Assembly: GCA_947174915.1 (NCBI GenBank)
Contig: CAMWKV010000006.1
Location: 1 to 33,289 of the forward strand
Origin: an uncultured Porphyromonadaceae bacterium
Lineage (GTDB): Bacteria > Bacteroidota > Bacteroidia > Bacteroidales > Muribaculaceae
DNA: 33,289 bases
Direction: 5' to 3'
Shown here: piece by piece, positions 1 to 9,114 of the stretch
Numbering within the stretch: position 1 is the stretch's first letter
How the letters are laid out: every line of letters begins with the position of its first letter
Program-made: the position numbers and the translations under genes
The notes under the pieces: generated by a model
The model's input: the letters and a program-made list of their open reading frames with translations, nothing else
Database searches by the model: none
Told to the model about the DNA's origin: nothing

Positions 1-30
1 CTCTACAAGTAATCCCGCCTAAAAACATTC

Positions 31-72
31 AGCCTGACAGGGGACAGCACGCAGGCTCACCCCTGTCAGGCT
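31..72. terminator. Hairpin (13-bp perfect inverted repeat AGCCTGACAGGGG / CCCCTGTCAGGCT), probable terminator of an upstream gene outside the window
   Basis: Arms 31-43 and 60-72 are exact reverse complements; lies in the non-coding start of the window. Confidence 0.6.
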
Positions 73-139
73 TGAAAATCCAAGCTCAGAACAAACTCAA
101 TTATCTCCTCAACAACCTTTGATTTTTACATTCCGCACA

Positions 140-2953
140 ATGGAAGAAAAAGACAGAAAATACGCAGAATTTATCAATGCGATAAGCCGCAAAGTATCGC
201 GCGACCGTATATATACCGATGACCTCCGACTCCTTGCATGGGGTACGGATGCCGGCTTCTATAGAATGCTTCCCCGCGTCGTGGTACGTGCTGCCAATGA
301 AGAAGAAGTTTCGATGATACTGCAAGAAGCATCGCGTCTGAATCTGCCTGTCACCTTCCGTGCAGCCGGCACCAGCCTCTCAGGACAGGCCATCTCGGAC
401 TCCATCCTCCTTGTCGCCGGCAAGTTTTGGGAAAAATATCGTATACTCGATCCGGAAGCTACGGCCATCGCCATGCAGCCCGGCATCATAGGTCTGCGAG
501 TATCTGAGATACTCAAGCCCTATGGCCGTGTATTTCCCCCGGATCCTGCCTCCAAGAAATCCGCAATGGTCGGCGGTATCGTCGCCAACAATGCCTCCGG
601 CATGAAATGCGGTATACACGCCAACAGTGACAAAGTACTCCGTTCGCTCCGTCTGATTCTCTCCGACGGCTCTGTACTGGACACTGCCGACGAAGCCTCA
701 CGCGAGGAATTCCGTCGCACACACGCGTCACTCATCGCCGAAATCGAAGCTATCCGCGACGAGATACGCAACGACGCAGAGACACTCAATCTGCTCAAAC
801 ATAAATACGCCATCAAGAACGTTACGGGCCTCAACATGCTGCCTTTTGTAGTATTCGACGACCCGTTCGACATCATAGCCCACTGCATGGTAGGCAGTGA
901 AGGCACACTCGCTTTCATGAGCGAAATTACTATGAACACCGACGTCGAGGTGCCATTTGCAGCATCGGCGATGGTGTACTTCGACGACCTCAAGGAAGCC
1001 TGCCGTGCCGTTGTTGCACTGCGCAAAGCAGGCAGCGTACAGGCCTGCGAACTACTCGACCGCAAGTCCCTTGCTTCTGTCGGTGACAAAACAGGTGAAG
1101 GTCTCACTGCCCTCCTCCTCCAGACCGAGGCCATGACCGAGGCCGAGCTTAAGACCCGCATGGATGCATCACTTGAAGTCCTCAAAGATTTCAAGCTCTT
1201 CAAACCAGCACATTTCTCCACCGACCCCGAAGAAGTAGCCGCATGGTGGCTCACACGCTCCGGCGTGTTCCCTGCTGTCGGTGGTACTCGTCCGCTCGGC
1301 ACAACAGCACTCATCGAAGACATCGCATTCCATATCGAAGACCTCCCCGAGGCTACTATGGCTCTTGCTAAACTCATCGAAGACTGCGGGTACAACGATG
1401 CATGCATCTATGGGCATGCACTCGAAGGCAACTACCACTTCGTTATCGCCCAGTCGTTCGAGAACCAGGCCGACATCGACAAGTACACCCATCTGATGCA
1501 GGAACTCGAGAATCTCGTTGTCAACCGTTTCAAGGGTTCACTCAAGGCCGAACACGGTACGGGGCGCAACATGGCTCCCTTCGTCGAATCCGAATGGGGT
1601 CCCAAAGTGTGGTCGCTGATGAAGCGTCTCAAAAAAGCATTCGACCCGGCCAATCTTCTCAACCCCGGCGTGATATTCAATGACGATCCGCAGTGCTTCA
1701 TCCGCAACATGAAGCCGCTGCCTCTTACCGACCCTCATGTCAACAAGTGTATCGAGTGCGGCTTCTGCGAGGTGAACTGCGTAAGCTGCGGCCTCACCCT
1801 CTCGGCTCGCCAACGCATCGTCGCTCAACGTGAAATATCGCGTCTGACACGTACAGGCGAAGATCCGGAGCGTCTCAAACGTCTCAATGAACAATTCCGC
1901 TACTATGGCACCGACACCTGCGCCGGCGACGGCCTATGCAGCACCTCGTGCCCGATGAAAATCAATACCGCCGACATGATCCACGACATCCGTGAAGCTC
2001 AACTGTCGGCAACGGCACGCAAGGTAGGTAAATGGTCGGCCGAGCATCTTGCCGGCTTGTCTACCGGCCTCCGACTGATGCTTGGCGCCGCCAACATCGG
2101 CCATACAGTCCTCGGTGACAAAGGCGTCAGCGCTGTCGGACGCACACTCCACCGCGTAGGTATACCTCTGTGGACACCGTCACTCCCCAAAGCCTTCTAT
2201 CCCGGCGGACTCACAAAGAAAAAGTCCGAGCCGAGCAATCGCAAACTTGTTTATTTCCCCTCTTGCCTCAACCGCGTGATGGGTCCGAGTGAGGAAAGCG
2301 GCAAGACGGAAGCTCTCGCGGACGTTTTCGTACGCCTGTGCAACAAAGCCGGCTACGAAGTAATATTCCCGGAGAATATGGAAGGACTCTGCTGCGGTAT
2401 GATATGGGAGAGCAAAGGTATGCCCGACATCGCCGACAGCAAGACACGCGAACTCGAAGCCGCTCTTCAGGTAGCTTCGCAGGGTGGTACCATCCCCGTG
2501 GTATGTGACCAGAGCCCCTGTCTGCACCGCATGCGCGACCATATCAAGAGCATGAAGCTCTACGAGCCGTCAGAGTTCATCCACGACTATCTCGCCCCGC
2601 ATCTTGAGTTCCATCCTCACGACACATCAATTGCGGTACACGTCACTTGCTCGAGTCGTCGCATGGGTCTGGGAGATAAGATTATTGCCCTCGCCAAGAA
2701 GTGCTCCACCAAGGTCACAGTACCGTCGGAAATCGGCTGTTGCGGCTTCGCAGGCGACAAGGGTTTCACTCACCCCGAACTCAACGCCTGGGCACTACGC
2801 AAACTACGCGGACAGCTCGAGGCCGCCAATGTTGTAGCCGGTTACTCCAATTCACGAACCTGCGAGATAGGCCTGACAACCAACGGCGGAGTACCCTACA
2901 AGTCAATTGTATACCTCGTTGACGCTTGTACTACTCCCCAAAAAGGAGAATAA
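140..2953 (+). CDS. FAD-linked and Fe-S-binding oxidoreductase (GlcD-GlcF/Dld-type fusion; D-lactate / D-2-hydroxyacid dehydrogenase family)
   Basis: FAD_binding_4-like N-terminus (RAAGTSLSGQA, VGGIVANNASGMKCG), FAD-oxidase C region (HALEGNYHF, AEHGTGRNMAPFV), 4Fe-4S motif CIECGFCEVNC, C-terminal cysteine-rich CCG-like motifs (GLCCGM, GCCGFAGDKGF). The ORF track starts at a TTG (119); the ATG at 140 is the likelier start. Confidence 0.88.
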   Translation: MEEKDRKYAEFINAISRKVSRDRIYTDDLRLLAWGTDAGFYRMLPRVVVRAANEEEVSMILQEASRLNLPVTFRAAGTSLSGQAISDSILLVAGKFWEKYRILDPEATAIAMQPGIIGLRVSEILKPYGRVFPPDPASKKSAMVGGIVANNASGMKCGIHANSDKVLRSLRLILSDGSVLDTADEASREEFRRTHASLIAEIEAIRDEIRNDAETLNLLKHKYAIKNVTGLNMLPFVVFDDPFDIIAHCMVGSEGTLAFMSEITMNTDVEVPFAASAMVYFDDLKEACRAVVALRKAGSVQACELLDRKSLASVGDKTGEGLTALLLQTEAMTEAELKTRMDASLEVLKDFKLFKPAHFSTDPEEVAAWWLTRSGVFPAVGGTRPLGTTALIEDIAFHIEDLPEATMALAKLIEDCGYNDACIYGHALEGNYHFVIAQSFENQADIDKYTHLMQELENLVVNRFKGSLKAEHGTGRNMAPFVESEWGPKVWSLMKRLKKAFDPANLLNPGVIFNDDPQCFIRNMKPLPLTDPHVNKCIECGFCEVNCVSCGLTLSARQRIVAQREISRLTRTGEDPERLKRLNEQFRYYGTDTCAGDGLCSTSCPMKINTADMIHDIREAQLSATARKVGKWSAEHLAGLSTGLRLMLGAANIGHTVLGDKGVSAVGRTLHRVGIPLWTPSLPKAFYPGGLTKKKSEPSNRKLVYFPSCLNRVMGPSEESGKTEALADVFVRLCNKAGYEVIFPENMEGLCCGMIWESKGMPDIADSKTRELEAALQVASQGGTIPVVCDQSPCLHRMRDHIKSMKLYEPSEFIHDYLAPHLEFHPHDTSIAVHVTCSSRRMGLGDKIIALAKKCSTKVTVPSEIGCCGFAGDKGFTHPELNAWALRKLRGQLEAANVVAGYSNSRTCEIGLTTNGGVPYKSIVYLVDACTTPQKGE

Positions 2954-3001
2954 ATAAGAATATTAAACAAAATTATATAACAACCAACCATTAACACATT
3001 T

Positions 3002-4198
3002 ATGTCTGAAACTAATACAGCCCAGGCCAAATCAAAGAAGGGTGGTCGACTACTCGCACTGGACATCCTGCGCGGTATCACCATTGCCGGCATGATTATG
3101 GTAAATAATCCGGGCTCATGGGGACATATATACGCACCGCTGGAGCATGCCGAGTGGAACGGTCTTACACCCACCGACCTGGTATTCCCCTTCTTCATGT
3201 TTATCATGGGCGTATCTACTTATTTCTCCCTGCGCAAGTATAATTTCGAGTTCAGTTGGGCATCATTTGCCAAAATTCTCCGTCGCACAGTTGTCATTTA
3301 CCTCATCGGTATTGCCATCGCATGGTTCGGCCTCACTCTTCGCGGAGTAATGGGCGAAAAGACCTTCCTGGAGGCCATCAACAACTTCGACAGAATCCGC
3401 CTCCTTGGCGTAATGCCTCGCTTGGCTCTCTGCTACGGCATAGGCGCCACCTGTGCACTGCTTATACCAAAGAAAGGCCTGCCATGGACCATTGCAGGCA
3501 TGCTTGTCGTATATGCTTTCATCCTCGTGTTCGGCAACGGTTTCGAGTTCTCGGACCGCAATATCATCGCCATCGTCGACCGCACCATCCTCGGTGAGAA
3601 TCACATGTACGCCGACACTGTCGGCGGCGTTCGCCTCAAACTCGATCCCGAAGGCCTCGTCAGCACCCTCCCCTCCATCGCGCACATGCTCATCGGCTAT
3701 CTGTGCGGCTCCCTGATTCTCGGCACCAAAGACAATAGCGAACGCATCAACCGCTTATTCATCGTAGGTACTATACTCACCTTCGCCGGTCTGCTTCTAA
3801 GCTACGGTCTGCCCATCAACAAGAAAGTGTGGTCACCCACCTTCGTGCTCACCACCTGCGGTCTTGCATCAAGCTTCCTGGCTCTCCTGATATGGATTAT
3901 TGACATCAAGGGCTATAAGCGCTGGTGCCGCTTCTTCGAAGCCTTCGGTGTGAACCCCCTCTTCATGTACTGTCTCGGTGCTGTGCTTAGTATAGTTTTC
4001 GGCAGTGTCCGCGTTCCCTACGCTGTCGCTGCCTCCGGCTACACTTCTTTCAACGGCTGGCTCTACAACGCCATTTACGTTCCCGTATGTGGCGGTGACA
4101 TGACACTCGCTTCACTTCTCTCCGCTCTTATATTTGTAATGTTTAACTGGTGTATTGGATACGTCCTCTACAAAAAGAAAATCTATATCTCGATATGA
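3002..4198 (+). CDS. murT: Multi-pass membrane protein of the DUF5009 / heparan-alpha-glucosaminide N-acetyltransferase-like (NagX/MurT) family; likely MurNAc transporter
   Basis: RLLALDILRGITIAGMIMVNNPGSWGHIYAPLEHAEWNGLTPTDLVFPFFMFIMGVS is the family hallmark; about 10 TM segments; directly followed by MurK/MurQ-like genes. Confidence 0.72.
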   Translation: MSETNTAQAKSKKGGRLLALDILRGITIAGMIMVNNPGSWGHIYAPLEHAEWNGLTPTDLVFPFFMFIMGVSTYFSLRKYNFEFSWASFAKILRRTVVIYLIGIAIAWFGLTLRGVMGEKTFLEAINNFDRIRLLGVMPRLALCYGIGATCALLIPKKGLPWTIAGMLVVYAFILVFGNGFEFSDRNIIAIVDRTILGENHMYADTVGGVRLKLDPEGLVSTLPSIAHMLIGYLCGSLILGTKDNSERINRLFIVGTILTFAGLLLSYGLPINKKVWSPTFVLTTCGLASSFLALLIWIIDIKGYKRWCRFFEAFGVNPLFMYCLGAVLSIVFGSVRVPYAVAASGYTSFNGWLYNAIYVPVCGGDMTLASLLSALIFVMFNWCIGYVLYKKKIYISI

Positions 4199-5043
4199 TA
4201 CTTATTGCCGACTGCGGTAGCACCAAGATTGACTGGTGTCTCCTCAATAAAACCCGCGTAGAAAAGCAGGTCTTCACCCTGGGCATGAACGCCGTTATGC
4301 TCACCGAAGAAGAAATGCGCGAGCGTCTCGCAGCCGAACTCCTCCCCGAATTAGGTGACCTGACCAAGAATGTTGTAGCCGTATATTTCTATGGCGCCGG
4401 CTGCATCTCGCCCGAAGTTTGCGGCAACGTGGCGCGCGCTATCAAGCACAACATCCCCTCTGCCGAGACCATCGAAGTGTACTCCGACCTCCTGGCAGCT
4501 GCCCGCGCCCTCTGCGGCCACGAACCCGGTATCGCCTGCATCATGGGCACCGGCTCCAACTCCTGCCTCTATGACGGCACCGGTATTGCTGCCAATGTAT
4601 CGCCCCTCGGCTTCATCCTCGGCGACGAAGGTTCCGGCGCTGTTCTGGGCAAGCTCTTCCTCGGCGACGTGCTCAAGAAGCAGCTCCCCGCTGAGATCTG
4701 CGCGCAGTTCCTCGAAGAATACAATCTCGACCTGCTTACCATCATCCGCCGCGTGTACAAGGAACCTCAGGGCAACCGCTTCCTTGCGTCCGTGACACCC
4801 TTCCTGAGCAAGAATATCAACGTACCCGAGATTCATGAACTCGTACTCAATGCATTCCGCGCCTTCTTCCGCCGCAATATCAAGCAGTACGACAACTATC
4901 AGAACCTCCCCGTCAACATCATCGGCTCTATCGCCTACTACTTCAAGAGCGTACTCGAAGAAGCAGCAGCAGCCGAAGGCTGCACCATCGGCAACATCGT
5001 CAAGAGCCCCATGGAAGGTCTGCTGAAGTTCCACACAGTATAA
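4195..5043 (+). CDS. murK: BadF/BadG/BcrA/BcrD-family sugar kinase (N-acetylmuramate/N-acetylglucosamine kinase)
   Basis: MILIADCGSTKIDWCL phosphate-binding motif, GIACIMGTGSNSCLYDG, GFILGDEGSGAVLGK. Starts at ATGA overlapping the stop of the upstream gene (the ORF track start at 4150 is over-extended). Confidence 0.78.
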   Translation: MILIADCGSTKIDWCLLNKTRVEKQVFTLGMNAVMLTEEEMRERLAAELLPELGDLTKNVVAVYFYGAGCISPEVCGNVARAIKHNIPSAETIEVYSDLLAAARALCGHEPGIACIMGTGSNSCLYDGTGIAANVSPLGFILGDEGSGAVLGKLFLGDVLKKQLPAEICAQFLEEYNLDLLTIIRRVYKEPQGNRFLASVTPFLSKNINVPEIHELVLNAFRAFFRRNIKQYDNYQNLPVNIIGSIAYYFKSVLEEAAAAEGCTIGNIVKSPMEGLLKFHTV

Positions 5044-5060
5044 CAATTATCTCAAACAAT

Positions 5061-5891
5061 ATGGCATTCGTAAAAATCAGCGAGCAGTCCTCGCTCTACA
5101 ACGATCTTGAGAAGAAAAGCGTAGGAGAAATCCTCCACGACATCAACAACGAAGATAAGAAGGTAGCCCTCGCCGTAGAAAAGGCTATCCCCGCTATCGA
5201 AAAACTCGTAGAAGAAATCGTACCCCGCATGAAGCGTGGCGGCCGCATCTTCTACATGGGTGCCGGCACCTCCGGCCGTCTCGGTGTTCTCGATGCCTCT
5301 GAGATTCCTCCCACATTCGGTATGGATCCCACTTGGGTTATCGGCCTCATCGCCGGCGGTGATACTGCTCTCCGCAACCCCGTGGAAAATGCCGAAGATG
5401 ACACCCTCCAGGGCTGGCGCGACCTCGAAGCATTCGATATCAACGACAAAGACACCGTCATCGGTATCGCCGCTTCAGGTACTACTCCCTACGTAATCGG
5501 TGCTATCAAGGAAGCCCGCAAGCACGGTATCCTCACCGCCGCCATCACTTCCAACCCTGATGCTCCCGTGAGCGAAGCTGCCGACATCGCCATTGAGATG
5601 GTAGTAGGTCCGGAATACGTCACCGGCAGCTCCCGTATGAAGAGCGGTACAGGCCAGAAGATGATCTGCAACATGATCACCACTTCCGTCATGATCAAGA
5701 TGGGTCGTGTAAAAGGCAACAAGATGGTGAACATGCAGCTCTCCAACGCCAAACTCGTTGACCGCGGCACACGCATGATTGTCGAAGAACTCGGTATGGA
5801 CTACGAAGATGCTAAGCGTCTTCTCCTCATGCACGGCTCCGTGAAGAAAGCTGTGGATGCTTACCGTGGCATCGAATCCACCGAAGAATAA
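5061..5891 (+). CDS. murQ: N-acetylmuramic acid 6-phosphate etherase
   Basis: GGRIFYMGAGTSGRLGVLDASEIPPTFG, VIGIAASGTTPYVIGA, VGPEYVTGSSRMKSGTGQKMICNMITT are diagnostic MurQ/SIS-domain motifs. Confidence 0.96.
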   Translation: MAFVKISEQSSLYNDLEKKSVGEILHDINNEDKKVALAVEKAIPAIEKLVEEIVPRMKRGGRIFYMGAGTSGRLGVLDASEIPPTFGMDPTWVIGLIAGGDTALRNPVENAEDDTLQGWRDLEAFDINDKDTVIGIAASGTTPYVIGAIKEARKHGILTAAITSNPDAPVSEAADIAIEMVVGPEYVTGSSRMKSGTGQKMICNMITTSVMIKMGRVKGNKMVNMQLSNAKLVDRGTRMIVEELGMDYEDAKRLLLMHGSVKKAVDAYRGIESTEE

Positions 5892-5894
5892 ACC

Positions 5895-6542
5895 ATGCGA
5901 CGTCTCTTTCTTCTGCCGGCTCTCGTCATGTCGTTCTTAGCGGCCAATGCTCAGGACACCTTCCATGAGCAGCGCGCTACTCTCTTCGAACTTCTGCCCG
6001 TCGACAGCACCAACATCGTATTCCTCGGCAACAGTCTCACCAACGGCTGCGAGTGGCACGAGCTCATAGGCAACCCCAAAGTAATCGGCCGTGGTATCAG
6101 CGGTGATACCGCTCCCGGTGTCTATGCGCGTCTTGATCCTATCGTGAAGGGACATCCCGAAAAGATTTTCCTCATGATTGGCGTCAACGACGTAAGCCAT
6201 GCCCTCAGCGCCGACTCTATCGCCACTGATATCGCCAAGGTACTCGACAAGATTACAGCAGAGACACCTTCGACTAAGGTGTACCTCCAGTCGTGCCTGC
6301 CGTTCAACGAATCTTTCAACCGTTGGAAGAATCTTGCCGGTCGCCAGCAAGTAATTCTTGATCTCCACAAGAACCTTGAGCGTATGGCAGCCGAGCGCGG
6401 CATCACCTGGATCAACCTCTACCCTCTCTTCAGCGACGGAGAGGACAATCTGCGCAAGGAATTCACCAACGACGGCTTGCATCTTCTCGGCCCCGCCTAC
6501 ATGGTGTGGAAAGAGGCAGTCCTTCCGTATGTGAATGAATAA
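5895..6542 (+). CDS. Secreted SGNH/GDSL-family hydrolase (esterase)
   Basis: Signal peptide MRRLFLLPALVMSFLAANAQ; block I FLGNSLTNG, GRGISGDT, MIGVNDVS, and C-terminal TNDGLHLLGPAYMVW (D-x-x-H-type block V). Confidence 0.87.
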   Translation: MRRLFLLPALVMSFLAANAQDTFHEQRATLFELLPVDSTNIVFLGNSLTNGCEWHELIGNPKVIGRGISGDTAPGVYARLDPIVKGHPEKIFLMIGVNDVSHALSADSIATDIAKVLDKITAETPSTKVYLQSCLPFNESFNRWKNLAGRQQVILDLHKNLERMAAERGITWINLYPLFSDGEDNLRKEFTNDGLHLLGPAYMVWKEAVLPYVNE

Positions 6543-9024
6543 TATCCCCGATACAGACCAGAGCCGTGCTGTTGAATTTTTCAATGGCACGGCTCTGATA
6601 CTTGCCGGACCGGGATGTGGCAAGACGCACGTGCTCGCCAAGCGCGTGTTCCATGCCTCACGTCTCGGTATAGACTTCAAGGACATGCTGTGCGTCACCT
6701 TCACCAATCGTGCCGCGCGAGAGATGAAGCATCGCATACACGAATATCTGGGCTACGACCCGGCAGGACTCTTTGCCGGCAATCTGCATCGTTTCTGTCT
6801 CCGGTTCTTGATGGAGAACGAGCTTGTGAGCCCTGACATCTCCATCCTCGACGAAGACGACCGCGACGATTATATCCGCAGCCTTCTGCCCGATGAATGT
6901 CACACTCAGGACAATATACAGCAGTTCAAGGTCAAGGCTGCTTATGTGTACCAGCTCAACAACAATCACCCTTACTGGACGCTGCGCCATCCGCGATGCG
7001 AAGAGATAACAGATGACGAGTTGCGACTCATCGAGATGTACGAGGATTTCAAAAAAGATTTCTCGCTCATCGACTTTGATGATATACTTTTGCAGACACT
7101 CACTGCCCTGAATACTCATCCTCGCGGCTCACTGAAATACACTGAATTCCGATGGGTACAGGTTGACGAAGTGCAGGATATGACTCCGCTGCAGCTCTCT
7201 ATCATAGACTCGCTGACACGGACAGCCGACCGTACCCTGGTATATTTCGGCGATGAACAGCAGGCAATCTTCAACTTCCTGGGCGCCGGTGGCCGGGCGC
7301 TTGAATTCATCAAGCAGTCGTGCCGGGGCAATATCCTGCATCTCGGCCGCAACTACCGTTCTCCTCGCCAACTCGTCGAAGCCTGCAACACCTTTGCTGT
7401 CGAAGAATTAGGCCTCGATCCACAATTCCTATCCGCCTCCTACCGCGGCGACGGCAACCGCAGCACTTTGCGACTGATGGAGTCTGCTCGCTACGCTAAA
7501 CAGGAGGATGCGGCATATATATGCCGACAATGGCTCCTTCATGACGAAGGGACCTGTGCCGTCCTGGCGCGAACGAATGCCGAAGCAGAGCGACTCTCCG
7601 AATATTTCCATAGTATCGGGCTGCCTCACTTCCTCGTGAGTCGCCTCGATGTATTTCATCAGGTGCCTTTCCGCACGGTGTGGAGTCATCTTGCCGCAGT
7701 CAGCCAACCGTTCCGTCCCGAACCCTGGGCACGACTGCTATATCAGACACATTCGGTACGTACTATGGCACAAGGTCGGTCGGTAGTACGCTTGCTCCGC
7801 GAAGCGGCTGTGGCCTACGACGAGCTGCTTTGTATCGATGAATCGACACGCGTAGAGCGCTTCGTCGACGTGATGGAATCCAACCGTACCGTAGTTGTAT
7901 TCGACACCGAGACAACAGGTCTTGATGTTCTTACAGACGACATCGTACAGATAGCAGCCGTGAAGATGCGCGGCGGAGAGATAGTCGAAGGTAGCGAGTT
8001 CAACATCTTCATACGCACGACAAAACGTCTGCCGGAATTGCTGCGCGACGAGACTCCGAATCCACTCCTGCGTATCTACGACCACGCAGAAAAGCATGAG
8101 CCTGCCGATGCACTCAAAGCCTTCTTCGACTATGCAGGCTCCGACAGCGTTATTGCCGGACACAATCTCAACTTCGATATTGCCATCCTACGTGAGAATG
8201 TTAGGCGACACATAGGAGAGAAGATTGTTAAAAGCACCGGTAACACCACCGACGAAAGTCTTGAGGAGCAACTCAGCAGAGGCTTGCCCGAAAATTTCGA
8301 GAATGAAAGTCTTGATACGCTCGACATCGCCCGACTGCTGTTCCCAATGTTCCCGGCACACACGCTGGCGCACATGACAGCAGCATTGAGGCTCGAGGTG
8401 AAGAATACCCACATAGCTACAGACGATGCCCTTGCCACTGCCGTACTTGCTCAGTCGCTCGTCGACCTTGCTCAGACAAAAGTAAGGCTTATCAAGGAAG
8501 TGCGCGACAGAATCCATCGTATATCCGACCGATTCCGCGAACACTATGCTTCGTTCTACAATTACTGGCGCAGGATATATTGCGAGCCGGACAACAAGCA
8601 CGACCTGATGGGAGCTATGCAGGCTGCCGCAACATTCTTCGCCGACAAAGGTTATACCAAACCCATAGCCCACTTCGACTACGTCCTACGGCTGATTGAC
8701 CGGTGTGTAGTAGACCCTCGCGAACCATACACCTTCAGGAGTCAAGTGTCGGCACATCTTTTCGACCTTATCTCGTACAACGAGGCCGACCTCTATCTCA
8801 ATGGCATCGTTGACGAACGCCTGTCCGTCATGACCATCCACAAAGCAAAGGGTCTGGAGATGGACAATGTGCTGGTATACAACGCCAACAGCGGCTTCGG
8901 CACGCACGGCGAGCAGGCGAGGCTCCTGTATGTAGCCATGTCGCGCGCCAAACAGCGTCTTGCTATAGCATATTCGGACAGTCTGCCGAAACCACTGCAA
9001 TCCATAGCTCACTTCTTTCATTAG
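6535..9024 (+). CDS. UvrD/Rep (SF1A) helicase with an internal DEDDh (DnaQ/RNase T-like) 3'-5' exonuclease domain
   Basis: Helicase motifs: Walker A AGPGCGKT, TFTNRAAREMK, DEVQD, GDEQQAIFNFLGA, LGRNYRSPRQLVEA, VMTIHKAKGLEMDNV, LLYVAMSRAKQRL. Exonuclease motifs between helicase motifs IV and V: FDTETTGLD (7903), HNLNFDIAIL (8161), HIATDDALA (8410). Confidence 0.92.
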   Translation: MNNIPDTDQSRAVEFFNGTALILAGPGCGKTHVLAKRVFHASRLGIDFKDMLCVTFTNRAAREMKHRIHEYLGYDPAGLFAGNLHRFCLRFLMENELVSPDISILDEDDRDDYIRSLLPDECHTQDNIQQFKVKAAYVYQLNNNHPYWTLRHPRCEEITDDELRLIEMYEDFKKDFSLIDFDDILLQTLTALNTHPRGSLKYTEFRWVQVDEVQDMTPLQLSIIDSLTRTADRTLVYFGDEQQAIFNFLGAGGRALEFIKQSCRGNILHLGRNYRSPRQLVEACNTFAVEELGLDPQFLSASYRGDGNRSTLRLMESARYAKQEDAAYICRQWLLHDEGTCAVLARTNAEAERLSEYFHSIGLPHFLVSRLDVFHQVPFRTVWSHLAAVSQPFRPEPWARLLYQTHSVRTMAQGRSVVRLLREAAVAYDELLCIDESTRVERFVDVMESNRTVVVFDTETTGLDVLTDDIVQIAAVKMRGGEIVEGSEFNIFIRTTKRLPELLRDETPNPLLRIYDHAEKHEPADALKAFFDYAGSDSVIAGHNLNFDIAILRENVRRHIGEKIVKSTGNTTDESLEEQLSRGLPENFENESLDTLDIARLLFPMFPAHTLAHMTAALRLEVKNTHIATDDALATAVLAQSLVDLAQTKVRLIKEVRDRIHRISDRFREHYASFYNYWRRIYCEPDNKHDLMGAMQAAATFFADKGYTKPIAHFDYVLRLIDRCVVDPREPYTFRSQVSAHLFDLISYNEADLYLNGIVDERLSVMTIHKAKGLEMDNVLVYNANSGFGTHGEQARLLYVAMSRAKQRLAIAYSDSLPKPLQSIAHFFH

Positions 9025-9114
9025 CAAGGCTATGGAGGCGACAAAACCGCTACTTCAATTGTTATAAATAAAAGAGGGGAACGCCCCTTGCTAACTGACA
9101 TAAAACAGAATCCA

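Noticed and set aside
520-1407. 295-aa minus ORF opposite the FAD/Fe-S dehydrogenase, and similar antisense ORFs (4351..5046, 5937..6737, 18520..19167, 23163..23948)
   Set aside because: Shadow ORFs of strong coding genes; low-complexity or non-protein-like composition, no motifs.
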